Assembly (NCBI GenBank): GCA_900552225.1
Contig: URYX01000114.1
Coordinates: 1 to 6,094, forward strand
Direction of reading: 5' to 3'
Origin: an uncultured Oscillospiraceae bacterium
GTDB taxonomy: Bacteria; Bacillota; Clostridia; Oscillospirales; Acutalibacteraceae
Length of the DNA: 6,094 nucleotides
In this document: one piece after another, positions 1 through 5,287 of the stretch
How positions within the stretch are numbered: the stretch's first letter is position 1
Layout: each line of letters starts with the position of its first letter
Translations under genes and position numbers: made by a program
Notes under the pieces: model-generated
Databases searched by the model: none
Told to the model about the DNA's origin: nothing
Seen by the model: the letters and a program-made list of their open reading frames with translations, nothing else

Positions 1-461
1 TGGCGCTGACGGGTCTCGACGAGGAAAACGTGGTCATTTCGATGTATGCCATTGCGGATCATGTCCGCAAGGTGATTGCCAAAATCAACCACATCACCTT
101 CGGTGAAATTCTGGAAAAAACCGGCATCGAATGTGTCATTACACCGCATCTGATCGCAGCGGGCCGTATTCTGCGGTATGTGCGCGCCATGCAGAGCTCG
201 GTGAGCAGCAGCATGGAGGCTCTGTCCAAAATTGTCAACGAAAAGGTGGAGGCCATCGAGTTCCGCGTCCGCGAGGGCTTTGCCGGGCGGGATGTCCCGC
301 TGAAGGAGCTGAAGCTGAAAAAGAACCTGCTGGTGGCGAGCATCACGCGCGGCGGCAAGCTCATTCTGCCGAGCGGCGACGACTCTATCCAGGAGGGAGA
401 CAGCGTGGTGGTGGTGACCACGCTCGTCGGGCTCGAAAAGCTGGACGATATTTTAGCATAA
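1..461 (+). CDS. trkA: TrkA, NAD-binding regulatory subunit of Trk potassium uptake (C-terminal part, 5' truncated)
   Basis: The open frame enters the window at base 3 without a start and ends at TAA 459-461, leaving about 152 residues. It begins with ALTGLDEENVV, the conserved stretch of the second RCK/TrkA-N nucleotide-binding half. It ends in a TrkA-C (RCK_C) domain with the typical pattern FAGRDVPLKEL, then LVASITRGGKLILPSGDD and EGDSVVVV. TrkA is a cytosolic ring-forming protein that binds NAD(H)/nucleotides and gates the membrane subunit TrkH. The next gene is trkH, 10 bp downstream on the same strand, so the two are very likely co-transcribed. The GTG at base 30 is an internal codon and not a start, because conserved TrkA sequence continues upstream of it. 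Family assignment is firm; the missing N-terminal half (about two thirds of a typical ~450-residue TrkA) cannot be judged. Confidence 0.93.
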   Translation, partial: ALTGLDEENVVISMYAIADHVRKVIAKINHITFGEILEKTGIECVITPHLIAAGRILRYVRAMQSSVSSSMEALSKIVNEKVEAIEFRVREGFAGRDVPLKELKLKKNLLVASITRGGKLILPSGDDSIQEGDSVVVVTTLVGLEKLDDILA

Positions 462-462
462 G

Positions 463-469
463 AGGTGCG
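463..469 (+). promoter_or_regulatory. Ribosome binding site of trkH
   Basis: The sequence AGGTG within AGAGGTG lies just after the trkA stop codon and a few bases before the trkH ATG at 472. It fixes that ATG as the start. No separate promoter fits in the 10-bp gap, supporting a trkA-trkH operon. Confidence 0.7.
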
Positions 470-471
470 CT

Positions 472-1911
472 ATGAATTATCGGATGATTGCGCGGATCCT
501 CGGGTATATTCTGTTGGCGGAGGCGGTTTTGCTGCTGCTTCCGCTGCTCGTGACGGTGATCTACGGAGAGGCCAAGCTGCCGTTTCTGCTGACGGTTGCT
601 GGCTGTGCCGTCTGCGGAGGCGCGCTGTGCGCCGTGCCACAGCAAAGCCTCATTTTCTATGCGCGCGACGGCTTTTTTGTGGTGTCGGCCGGGTGGATTC
701 TGATGTCTCTGTTCGGGGCACTGCCGTTTTATTTCAGCGGGGAGGTTTCCTCCTTCATCGACTGCCTGTTCGAGACGGTGTCCGGTCTGACCACAACCGG
801 CTCGAGCATTTTGCCGGATGTGGAGGCGCTGTCCCGCGGACTGCTGTTCTGGCGCAGCTTTACGCACTGGATCGGCGGTATGGGCGTGCTGGTATTTATT
901 ATGGCGGTGCTGCCGCTCTCCAATGAGCATTCCATGCATATGATGCGGGCGGAAATGCCCGGCCCGACGGTCGGCAAGCTGGTGCCGAGAACGCGGGACA
1001 CGGCGCTTTGGCTGTATGTCATCTATCTCGGCCTGACCGTGCTGGAGGCCGTTTTTCTGCTGTGCGGCGGAATGCCGCTGTTCGACAGCATTACCCACGC
1101 CTTTTCCACCGCGGGAACCGGCGGCTTTTCCATCAAAAATGCCGGGATTGCCGCCTACGGCAGCGACTACCTGACGATGGTGGTGGCGGCCTTTATGCTG
1201 CTGTTCGGCGTGAATTTCAATCTGTATTTTCTGCTGCTGATGCGGGAGTACAAGGCGGCCTTCCGGAACCGCGAGCTGCATGTCTATCTGGGGCTCATCG
1301 GCGGGGCGACGGCGCTGATTGTGTGGAACATCCTGCCGCAGATGCAGAATTTCTGGACGGCCTTCCGGGAGGCCTTCTTCCATGTGGCCTCTCTGATTAC
1401 CTCCACCGGCTTTATCAACGCGGATTATGAGCAGTGGCCTGTTTTCTCCCAGTCGATTCTGCTGTTTCTGATGGTGGTCGGAGCCTGTGCGGGCTCCACC
1501 GGCGGCGGCATCAAGGTGGTGCGCCTGATGATGCTGCTCAAAAAGCTGGCGCGCGATCTGCGGCGGATGATCTGTCCGCGCAGCGTCAGCACGTTCAAGA
1601 TGGACGGTAAACGGGTGGATGAGGACACGGTGAGCGGTGTGGAGACCTTCTTTATCGCCTACATTGCCGTTGTGATGCTGTCCATGCTGCTGTTGTCGCT
1701 GAACGGCTACGGAATCCAGGATAACCTGGCGATGTCCGTGAGCTGCATGAGCAATATCGGACCGGGCCTCGGAGCCTTCGGGCCGACCGAAAACTGGGCG
1801 GCACTGACCGGCGCGGCCAAGCTGTGGCTCTCCTTTGTCATGCTGCTCGGCCGACTGGAGATTTTCCCGCTGCTTTTGTGCCTGAATCCCGGTATGTACC
1901 GCAAAAAATAA
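472..1911 (+). CDS. trkH: TrkH family potassium uptake protein (membrane subunit)
   Basis: This 479-residue, strongly hydrophobic protein has the expected TrkH length and the four-fold pore-loop plan of the superfamily of K+ transporters. The selectivity-filter segments can be seen in order: TTTGSS (residues 107-112), STAGTGGFS (212-220), TSTGF (311-314 region) and SNIGPGLG (427-434). Each carries the conserved filter glycine. Other family landmarks are WIGGMGVLVF (133-142), the AGSTGGGIKVVR segment (340-351), which is the flexible gating loop in the third repeat, and GRLEIFPLL near the C-terminus (460-468). It forms the ion path in the cytoplasmic membrane and is controlled by TrkA, whose gene sits immediately upstream. 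No truncation or frameshift is visible. The alternative name KtrB is less likely because the partner is a full TrkA-type protein and the length is near 480. Confidence 0.95.
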   Translation: MNYRMIARILGYILLAEAVLLLLPLLVTVIYGEAKLPFLLTVAGCAVCGGALCAVPQQSLIFYARDGFFVVSAGWILMSLFGALPFYFSGEVSSFIDCLFETVSGLTTTGSSILPDVEALSRGLLFWRSFTHWIGGMGVLVFIMAVLPLSNEHSMHMMRAEMPGPTVGKLVPRTRDTALWLYVIYLGLTVLEAVFLLCGGMPLFDSITHAFSTAGTGGFSIKNAGIAAYGSDYLTMVVAAFMLLFGVNFNLYFLLLMREYKAAFRNRELHVYLGLIGGATALIVWNILPQMQNFWTAFREAFFHVASLITSTGFINADYEQWPVFSQSILLFLMVVGACAGSTGGGIKVVRLMMLLKKLARDLRRMICPRSVSTFKMDGKRVDEDTVSGVETFFIAYIAVVMLSMLLLSLNGYGIQDNLAMSVSCMSNIGPGLGAFGPTENWAALTGAAKLWLSFVMLLGRLEIFPLLLCLNPGMYRKK

Positions 1912-1923
1912 TCGTCTTGTCCG

Positions 1924-1960
1924 TGAGAGCCCCCGCAGTCGTCGGCTGCGGGGGCTCTCA
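1924..1960. terminator. Strong stem-loop between convergent trkH and feoB
   Basis: Bases 1924-1938 and 1946-1960 are exact reverse complements (15 bp, GC-rich core) with a 7-nt loop. The stem lies 12 bp after the trkH stop and between two convergent transcription units, the usual place for a bidirectional terminator. On the plus strand the following bases are only moderately T-rich. On the minus strand a run of T lies about 20 nt beyond the stem. It is therefore not a textbook intrinsic terminator, and the call rests on stem strength and position. Confidence 0.7.
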
Positions 1961-1963
1961 GTC

Positions 1964-2001
1964 TGTCAAAGAACTGTGTTTTGACTCGCTTGGAGGCTGT
2001 C
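1964..2001 (+). repeat. 38-bp interspersed palindromic repeat, copy 1 (downstream of feoB)
   Basis: This segment begins TGTCAAAG and ends GAGGCTGTC. It matches the reverse complement of 4675-4638 at 33 of 38 positions without gaps (compared by eye). Its interior is a degenerate palindrome, GTCAAA pairing with TTTGAC across an 8-9-nt loop. It starts just after the strong stem-loop and its last bases overlap the feoB stop codon (TGA on the minus strand, 2002-2000). The short open frames crossing it look spurious. Confidence 0.75.
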
Positions 2002-4150
2002 ACAGCCGTGCCGCAAGATTCTCGTAAAGCAGGGAAAACTGGTAGACGGCAAACGCGACTCCCCAGGCAATTCCCGTCTGCAGCAGCGCGGCCCCCGCCG
2101 CCCGGCGGAGCGAATGCAGCTCCCGCCGCAGTGCGGAAAAGGCGGCGGTGCAGGGGGCGTAGAGCAGTACAAATACGAGAAACGACAGGGCGGCCGCCCG
2201 CGTAGGAAACAGGGTGCCGAGTGCCGCACTCCCGGAACCGGCCGCGATGGTCAGTGTGCCGATCACGGCCTCCTTGGCGATGAGACCGCTCAGCAGTGCG
2301 ACGGCGGCCTGCCAGCTGCCGAACCCGAGCGGACGGAGCAGAGGCGCCAGCAGCCGGCCGAGCGCGGCCAGCAGGCTCTCTCCGTTTTGCTCGGCCGGGA
2401 GCAGCCGCAGCGAGGGGGAAAAGGACTGCAGAAACCAGACGGCCATCGAGGCGAGCAGCAGCACGGTGCCGGCCCGTACCGCAAAATCCCGCAGGCGTTC
2501 CCCGAGATGCAGCGCCAGCGTGCGGAGGGTGGGCATGCGGTAGGAGGGCAGCTCCAGCACAAACGGCGTGTGCCCGCCGCGCAGCACCGTGCGGTTGAGC
2601 ACGGCGGCGAGGCCGACGGCGACCGCCATCCCGAGCAGGTAGAGAAACAGAATGACCGCACCGCCGAGCTTCGGAAAGAAGGCGGCGGTCACCGTCACAT
2701 ACACCGGAAGCCGTGCCGAGCAGGACATGAACGGAATCAGCAGCAGCGTCAGGCGGCGGTCATGCTCGTTTGGGAGGGCACGGGTGGCCAGAATCCCGGG
2801 GACGGAGCACCCGAAGCCCAGCAGCAGAGGGACAAAGGCATGACCGGACAGCCCGAATCGGTGCAGCAGGCGATCGGTGAGAAAGGCCGCCCGCGCCATG
2901 TAGCCGCTGTCCTCCAGTACGGACAGGAAGAAAAACAGCAGCAGAAGCTGCGGGAAAAAGGAGAGCACGGCCCCGAGCCCGGAGAGGATGCCGTCGCAGA
3001 TCAGGCGGACGAGCCACGCGGCCGCACCGCACTGCTGCAGCCCGGTACGCAGCAGCTCCCGTCCGGCCTCGGCGGCCTGCTCAAACCAGGCGGACAGCTC
3101 CCGTCCGGGCGGGCCGAAGGTGAGGTAAAAGATGCCGCCCAAAACGGCAAACAGCAGGGGAAAGGCCCAGAGCCGATGGGTGACCACCGCGTCGATGCGG
3201 TCGGAAAGCGAGCGGTGCTCCGGCGGATGCCTCCGCGTCAGACACTCCCGGCAAAGCTGTTCAATCCATCGGTATTTCTCGTCGGCAATGCGCATATCCT
3301 GCGGCAGCGATGCGGAGGAGACCTGCGCGGCGATGCGGTCAATGCGCTCCCGCTCCCCGCCGGACAGTCCGAGCTGCGCCTGCAGCGGCTCGTCGCCGTC
3401 CATCATGCGCACGGCGGCAAAGCGCAGGGGCACGTGCCGCTCCCGGCAGTGCGGCTCCAGCAGCTCCTCCAGCTTCAGCAGGGCCGAGAGCAGGGGGGAG
3501 GAATACCAGGTATCCTCCTTCGGGGAGCAGCGGCAGGCCGCGGGGTACCGCTGCCGGCGGAGAAGCAGGGCTTGCTGCAGCTCACGCTGCCCCGGAAAAA
3601 GGGACGCCGCCTCGGCAGCCTGCTCCTGCTCCTCCAGCGGCGAACGGGCGGCCGCACAGTGCTGACGCTGCCGGCGGGCCCGCTCCGTCAGGGCGGCGAT
3701 GCCTCTGCGCCGTCCGGCGGCAATGGGGACTACCGGAATGCCGAGCCGATGCTCCAGCCTCTGTATGTCGAGCTGCAGCCCCGCCGGGGCCAGCCGATCG
3801 GTCATGTTCAGAGCCAGCACCATCGGATACCCGAGCTCAGCGAGCTGCAGCGTCAGGTAGAGGCTGCGCTCCAGATGGGTGGCATCCGCAATATTGAGAA
3901 TCAGGTCGGGCGGCTCCTGCAGCAGCAGGTCGCGGGTGACGCGCTCCTCGGCGGAATAGGGGGAGAGGGAATACAGCCCCGGCAGATCCGTGACGGTGAC
4001 GGTTTCCCCGTCGGCCCGAAAGGTCCCCTCTTTCTTTTCCACGGTCACCCCCGGCCAGTTGCCGATTTGCTGGCGGGCCCCGGTCAGCGCATTGAACAGG
4101 GTGGTTTTTCCGCAGTTCGGGTTGCCGATCAGCGCATAGACCGCACTCAT
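2000..4150 (-). CDS. feoB: FeoB, ferrous iron transporter with N-terminal G domain
   Basis: The protein has 716 residues, normal for a Firmicute FeoB. The N-terminal G domain shows G1 GNPNCGKTT (9-17), the switch-I region GNWPGVTVEKKEG (30-42), G3 DLPG (55-58), the FeoB hallmark NIADATHLERSLYLT (86-100) and G4 NMTD (115-118). A helical spacer follows (ADEKYRWIE, 289-297). The membrane part starts near SDRIDAVVTHR (316-326). It carries the two gate halves with LEDSGYMARAAF (412-423), GFGCSVPGI (445-453), PFMSCSARLPVY (473-484), GLIAKEAVIG (622-631) and LLYAPCTAAFSALRRE (662-677). It imports Fe2+ across the cytoplasmic membrane with GTP binding/hydrolysis. The ATG at 4150 was chosen because the G1 motif begins nine residues later and an AAGGAGG site sits 6 nt upstream. 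The frame stays open for 109 more codons upstream, but there it overlaps feoA and has no family similarity. The start overlaps the feoA stop by 4 nt (ATGA), suggesting translational coupling. No feoC is visible. Confidence 0.97.
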   Translation of the reverse strand: MSAVYALIGNPNCGKTTLFNALTGARQQIGNWPGVTVEKKEGTFRADGETVTVTDLPGLYSLSPYSAEERVTRDLLLQEPPDLILNIADATHLERSLYLTLQLAELGYPMVLALNMTDRLAPAGLQLDIQRLEHRLGIPVVPIAAGRRRGIAALTERARRQRQHCAAARSPLEEQEQAAEAASLFPGQRELQQALLLRRQRYPAACRCSPKEDTWYSSPLLSALLKLEELLEPHCRERHVPLRFAAVRMMDGDEPLQAQLGLSGGERERIDRIAAQVSSASLPQDMRIADEKYRWIEQLCRECLTRRHPPEHRSLSDRIDAVVTHRLWAFPLLFAVLGGIFYLTFGPPGRELSAWFEQAAEAGRELLRTGLQQCGAAAWLVRLICDGILSGLGAVLSFFPQLLLLFFFLSVLEDSGYMARAAFLTDRLLHRFGLSGHAFVPLLLGFGCSVPGILATRALPNEHDRRLTLLLIPFMSCSARLPVYVTVTAAFFPKLGGAVILFLYLLGMAVAVGLAAVLNRTVLRGGHTPFVLELPSYRMPTLRTLALHLGERLRDFAVRAGTVLLLASMAVWFLQSFSPSLRLLPAEQNGESLLAALGRLLAPLLRPLGFGSWQAAVALLSGLIAKEAVIGTLTIAAGSGSAALGTLFPTRAAALSFLVFVLLYAPCTAAFSALRRELHSLRRAAGAALLQTGIAWGVAFAVYQFSLLYENLAARL

Positions 4151-4398
4151 AGGCCGCCTCCTTCCCGCGGGCGCACGGCAATCTCCCGGGCCTCCGACCG
4201 GCGGAGACTCAGTGTATAGCCGCGCAGGAAAAGCTCCAGGGGATCTCCCATCGGGGCCGCCCGGCGCAGCGTCAGCCGGACCCCCGGCGTGATGCCCATA
4301 TCGATCAGCCGGCGGCGCAGTGCCCCTGTGCAGGTCAGCTGCAGCACCTCGGCCTGCTCTCCGGGATGCAGCTCGTCGAGCCGTTTTGTCGGTTCCAT
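4147..4398 (-). CDS. feoA: FeoA, small SH3-like partner of FeoB
   Basis: This 83-residue soluble protein has the size and fold signature of FeoA. The landmarks are an opening KRLDELHPGEQAEV (5-18), then RRLIDMGITPG (29-39), the FeoA LxxMG(I/F)xPG hallmark, and GDPLELFLRGYTLSLRRSEA (51-70), matching the family pattern GDP(I/L)...G...LR..EA. FeoA is a cytoplasmic SH3-like domain needed for full FeoB activity. It is the first gene of the feoAB pair, and its TGA (4149-4147) overlaps the feoB ATG. A GGGAGGG site about 6 nt before the ATG at 4398 supports this start. A GC-rich hairpin lies about 18 nt upstream of the ATG in the leader. I found no sequence resembling a classical Fur box upstream. 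Confidence 0.95.
   Translation of the reverse strand: MEPTKRLDELHPGEQAEVLQLTCTGALRRRLIDMGITPGVRLTLRRAAPMGDPLELFLRGYTLSLRRSEAREIAVRPREGGGL
4157..4163 (-). promoter_or_regulatory. Ribosome binding site of feoB
   Basis: On the minus strand an AAGGAGG sequence lies inside the last codons of feoA, with about 6 nt before the ATG at 4150. It decides the feoB start against the much longer open frame that runs back through feoA. Confidence 0.8.
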
Positions 4399-4410
4399 AC
4401 GTTTCCCTCC

Positions 4411-4438
4411 CGCTCCCCGGCGGAAGAAATCCGCCGGT
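4411..4438. repeat. GC-rich hairpin repeat, copy 1 (in feoA leader)
   Basis: Bases 4417-4424 (CCGGCGGA) pair perfectly with 4430-4437 (TCCGCCGG) around a 5-nt loop. The whole segment recurs in direct orientation at 4676-4701: the first 11 bases (4411-4421) and the last 9-12 bases are identical, with only the A-rich loop differing by 2 nt. On the minus strand this hairpin would be in the 5' leader of feoA, close to the ribosome binding site. Confidence 0.75.
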
Positions 4439-4536
4439 CAGACTGTCAAAAAAGGCCGCAGGCCGCAAAAGCAGCATAAACTCAAGAAAGAAACCGTGAA
4501 TTTTCGATCCCTTCCCTTTGAAATATGAAATATGCG

Positions 4537-4555
4537 GTTGGCCCTTTGGGCCAAC
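4537..4555. repeat. Perfect 8-bp stem-loop with plus-strand T-rich tail
   Basis: GTTGGCCC (4537-4544) pairs with GGGCCAAC (4548-4555) across a TTT loop. The plus strand continues GCTTTTGCTTT, so it could act as a weak terminator for plus-strand transcripts. No plus-strand gene precedes it, however, so it is more likely one of the palindromes of the repeat element. Confidence 0.55.
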
Positions 4556-4573
4556 GCTTTTGCTTTCTGCGTC

Positions 4574-4615
4574 GTGCGCCCCTTAGCGTATCGGTATACG
4601 CCTACAGAGGCGCAC
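4574..4615. repeat. Long imperfect stem-loop
   Basis: GTGCGCC (4574-4580) pairs with GGCGCAC (4609-4615). Pairing continues inward through short interruptions to CGTAT/ATACG around a CGGT tetraloop-sized apex. About 17 of 19 left-arm bases can pair, giving one hairpin of about 42 nt. It lies in the middle of the repeat-rich gap and is equally foldable on either strand. Confidence 0.55.
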
Positions 4616-4637
4616 TCCTTGCCCCTGCAGCCTTTCA

Positions 4638-4675
4638 GACAGCCTCTGAGCGTGTCAAAACATAGTTTTTTGACA
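4638..4675 (-). repeat. 38-bp interspersed palindromic repeat, copy 2 (upstream of feoA)
   Basis: Read on the minus strand this matches 1964-2001 at 33 of 38 positions. This copy is the better preserved palindrome: bases 4648-4660 and 4668-4680 are exact reverse complements (13 bp) around a 7-nt loop. The stem therefore extends five bases into the adjacent GC-rich repeat. The two copies lie in inverted orientation on either side of feoAB. Confidence 0.75.
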
Positions 4676-4701
4676 CGCTCCCCGGCAAAAAATCCGCCGG
4701 T
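4676..4701. repeat. GC-rich hairpin repeat, copy 2
   Basis: Direct repeat of 4411-4438: CGCTCCCCGGC (4676-4686) and TCCGCCGGT (4693-4701) are identical to the ends of copy 1, separated by a run of six A. The potential stem is shorter here (CCGGC with GCCGG, 5 bp). It follows the 13-bp palindrome directly. Confidence 0.7.
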
Positions 4702-4802
4702 GTCCTTGGTATGGGTATGCACCGTGTCCGTCCATGAGGACAGAGAAACCCCCGTTTTTCGGAAAAAAGCGGCCGTTTCTCCGGCAAAACCTGCAAAAAC
4801 TG
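4702..4802. other. Intergenic DNA with no assignable feature
   Basis: This 100-bp stretch lies between the repeat cluster and the promoter of the helix-hairpin-helix gene. I see only a weak hairpin around 4728-4743 (GTCC with GGAC) and A/T runs near 4754-4768. A plus-strand frame runs through it into the downstream gene, but it lacks a ribosome binding site and any domain. I regard it as non-coding. Confidence 0.5.
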
Positions 4803-4831
4803 TTGTATTCCGTCGTGTTGTGAGCTATAAT
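4803..4831 (+). promoter_or_regulatory. Sigma-70/SigA-type promoter for the helix-hairpin-helix gene
   Basis: A -35 TTGTAT (4803-4808) and a perfect -10 TATAAT (4826-4831) are separated by exactly 17 bp, placing the transcription start near 4838. A 6-bp stem, TCGGAT (4836-4841) with ATCCGA (4845-4850), lies right at the expected 5' end of the RNA, upstream of the ribosome binding site. The promoter position also argues that translation does not begin further upstream in the same open frame. Confidence 0.75.
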
Positions 4832-4864
4832 GAACTCGGATTTTATCCGAAGGAGAGTCGGGGG

Positions 4865-4871
4865 GGAGGAG
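4865..4871 (+). promoter_or_regulatory. Ribosome binding site deciding the start at 4877
   Basis: GGAGGAG lies 5 nt before the ATG at 4877. The frame is open upstream to 4532, but that part crosses the repeat cluster and the promoter. This site therefore marks the true start. Confidence 0.8.
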
Positions 4872-4876
4872 TACGG

Positions 4877-5221
4877 ATGCGGATACGGCGCGAGGGTATA
4901 CTGTATGTGCTGGCAGGCTTGCTGACGGCGGCGGTGTGCCTGTTGGCCGTGTACGGGGCACCCGAGCTCTCTCCGGTGACACTGCAGGAGGAGGAATCGG
5001 TTCCGGAGCCCGCAGCCTCCGGTGCTTTGCTGGATCTCAACCGCGCCACGGAGTATGAGCTGACCCGCCTGCCCGGGATCGGTGAGGCGCGGGCCAGGGC
5101 CATCGTGGAATACCGCGAAAGCTGCGGAGGGTTTTACGCGGTGGAGGAGCTGTGCGAGGTCAAGGGCATCAGCGAGTCGCTGATGGAGGAGCTGCGGCCT
5201 TATGTGACCGTGAACCGATAA
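4877..5221 (+). CDS. ComEA-like helix-hairpin-helix protein with N-terminal membrane anchor
   Basis: The product has 114 residues. A short basic N-terminus (MRIRRE) precedes one hydrophobic segment (about 8-27), predicted to anchor the protein with its C-terminus outside. After a linker rich in E and P (about 28-50) comes a ComEA-type domain: LLDLNRATEYEL (51-62), the first helix-hairpin-helix LPGIGEARARAI (65-76), an FYAVEELCEVKGI stretch (86-98) and a second hairpin VKGISESLMEEL (95-106). ComEA proteins bind double-stranded DNA outside the membrane during transformation. Family members of this short type bind DNA through the hairpin glycines. The SLBB domain usual in Bacillus ComEA is absent and no comEC or comEB is next to it here, so a role in competence is possible but not shown. 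The start follows from the ribosome binding site and promoter just upstream. Downstream thyX has its own promoter-like sequence. Confidence 0.85.
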   Translation: MRIRREGILYVLAGLLTAAVCLLAVYGAPELSPVTLQEEESVPEPAASGALLDLNRATEYELTRLPGIGEARARAIVEYRESCGGFYAVEELCEVKGISESLMEELRPYVTVNR

Positions 5222-5223
5222 AA

Positions 5224-5245
5224 GACTTGCGGCGTGCCGCATCTT
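5224..5245 (+). terminator. Inverted repeat after the HhH gene, overlapping the thyX -35 region
   Basis: TGCGGC (5228-5233) pairs with GCCGCA (5236-5241), with flanking AAGA and TCTT able to extend the stem past a 2-nt bulge. It lies a few bases after the stop at 5221. There is no T-run, so termination would be weak. Because it covers the likely -35 of thyX it might instead be a protein-binding site. Both readings are tentative. Confidence 0.35.
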
Positions 5246-5255
5246 ATGGTATGAT
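5227..5255 (+). promoter_or_regulatory. Putative promoter of thyX
   Basis: TTGCGG (5227-5232) and TATGAT (5250-5255) are spaced by 17 bp, with the expected transcription start near 5262, about 25 nt before the thyX ATG. The -35 is weak (three to four consensus bases), so read-through from the upstream gene may also contribute. Confidence 0.5.
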
Positions 5256-5274
5256 AATAGGAGTATACAAAGAC

Positions 5275-5279
5275 GGAGG
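5275..5279 (+). promoter_or_regulatory. Ribosome binding site of thyX
   Basis: GGAGG lies 8 nt before the ATG at 5288. It supports that codon as the start of thyX, and the conserved N-terminus of the protein follows at once. Confidence 0.75.
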
Positions 5280-5287
5280 AACAGAGG

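Larger units (their letters stand above)
4439..4675. repeat. MITE-like composite palindromic element in the feoA/HhH-gene gap
   Basis: The two ends of this segment carry the motif TGTCAAAAAA in inverted orientation (4444-4453 on plus, 4675-4666 on minus). Direct copies of the GC-rich hairpin repeat abut it on both sides (4411-4438 and 4676-4701). Between the ends are at least two further stem-loops (4537-4555 and 4574-4615) and a short direct repeat of GAAATAT near 4520-4534. I see no credible protein gene: the open frames here (about 94 codons on minus, and the upstream half of a 229-codon frame on plus) have no recognisable domain. The right end carries the second copy of the 38-bp repeat found beyond feoB. 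Calling it one element is inference. A cluster of independent intergenic palindromes is the alternative. Confidence 0.5.

Noticed and set aside
385..1383. Open frame of 332 codons on the minus strand opposite trkA/trkH
   Set aside because: Antisense to clear TrkA and TrkH coding. The protein is rich in Q, H and R with no membrane segment or domain.
2114..4219. Open frame of 701 codons on the plus strand opposite feoB
   Set aside because: It is wholly antisense to a complete FeoB with all motifs. Its predicted protein is a low-complexity mix rich in Q, G, R and P with no domain, typical of the shadow of GC-rich coding sequence.
4444..4449. TTGACA (minus strand) as a -35 for feoAB
   Set aside because: No -10-like hexamer lies 16-18 bp downstream; that space is filled by the GC-rich hairpin. 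The TTGACA belongs to the repeat motif.
4151..4477. N-terminal extension of FeoB by 109 codons
   Set aside because: It overlaps feoA in another frame, has no FeoB similarity, and the G1 motif with a good ribosome binding site fixes the start at 4150.
4411..4701. CRISPR array
   Set aside because: Only two copies of the hairpin unit, about 237 bp apart, with palindromes in between and no cas gene. The spacing and content do not fit repeat-spacer structure.
4438..4722. Small minus-strand gene of 94 codons in the repeat-rich gap
   Set aside because: It coincides almost exactly with the repeat element and its hairpins. The protein has no recognisable motif, and its end reads straight through the TGTCAAAAAA motif. 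Most likely a spurious frame over a repeat.
4532..4876. N-terminal extension of the helix-hairpin-helix protein by 115 codons
   Set aside because: It runs through palindromic repeats and through the promoter at 4803-4831, and lacks a ribosome binding site. The anchor and domain begin right after the ATG at 4877.
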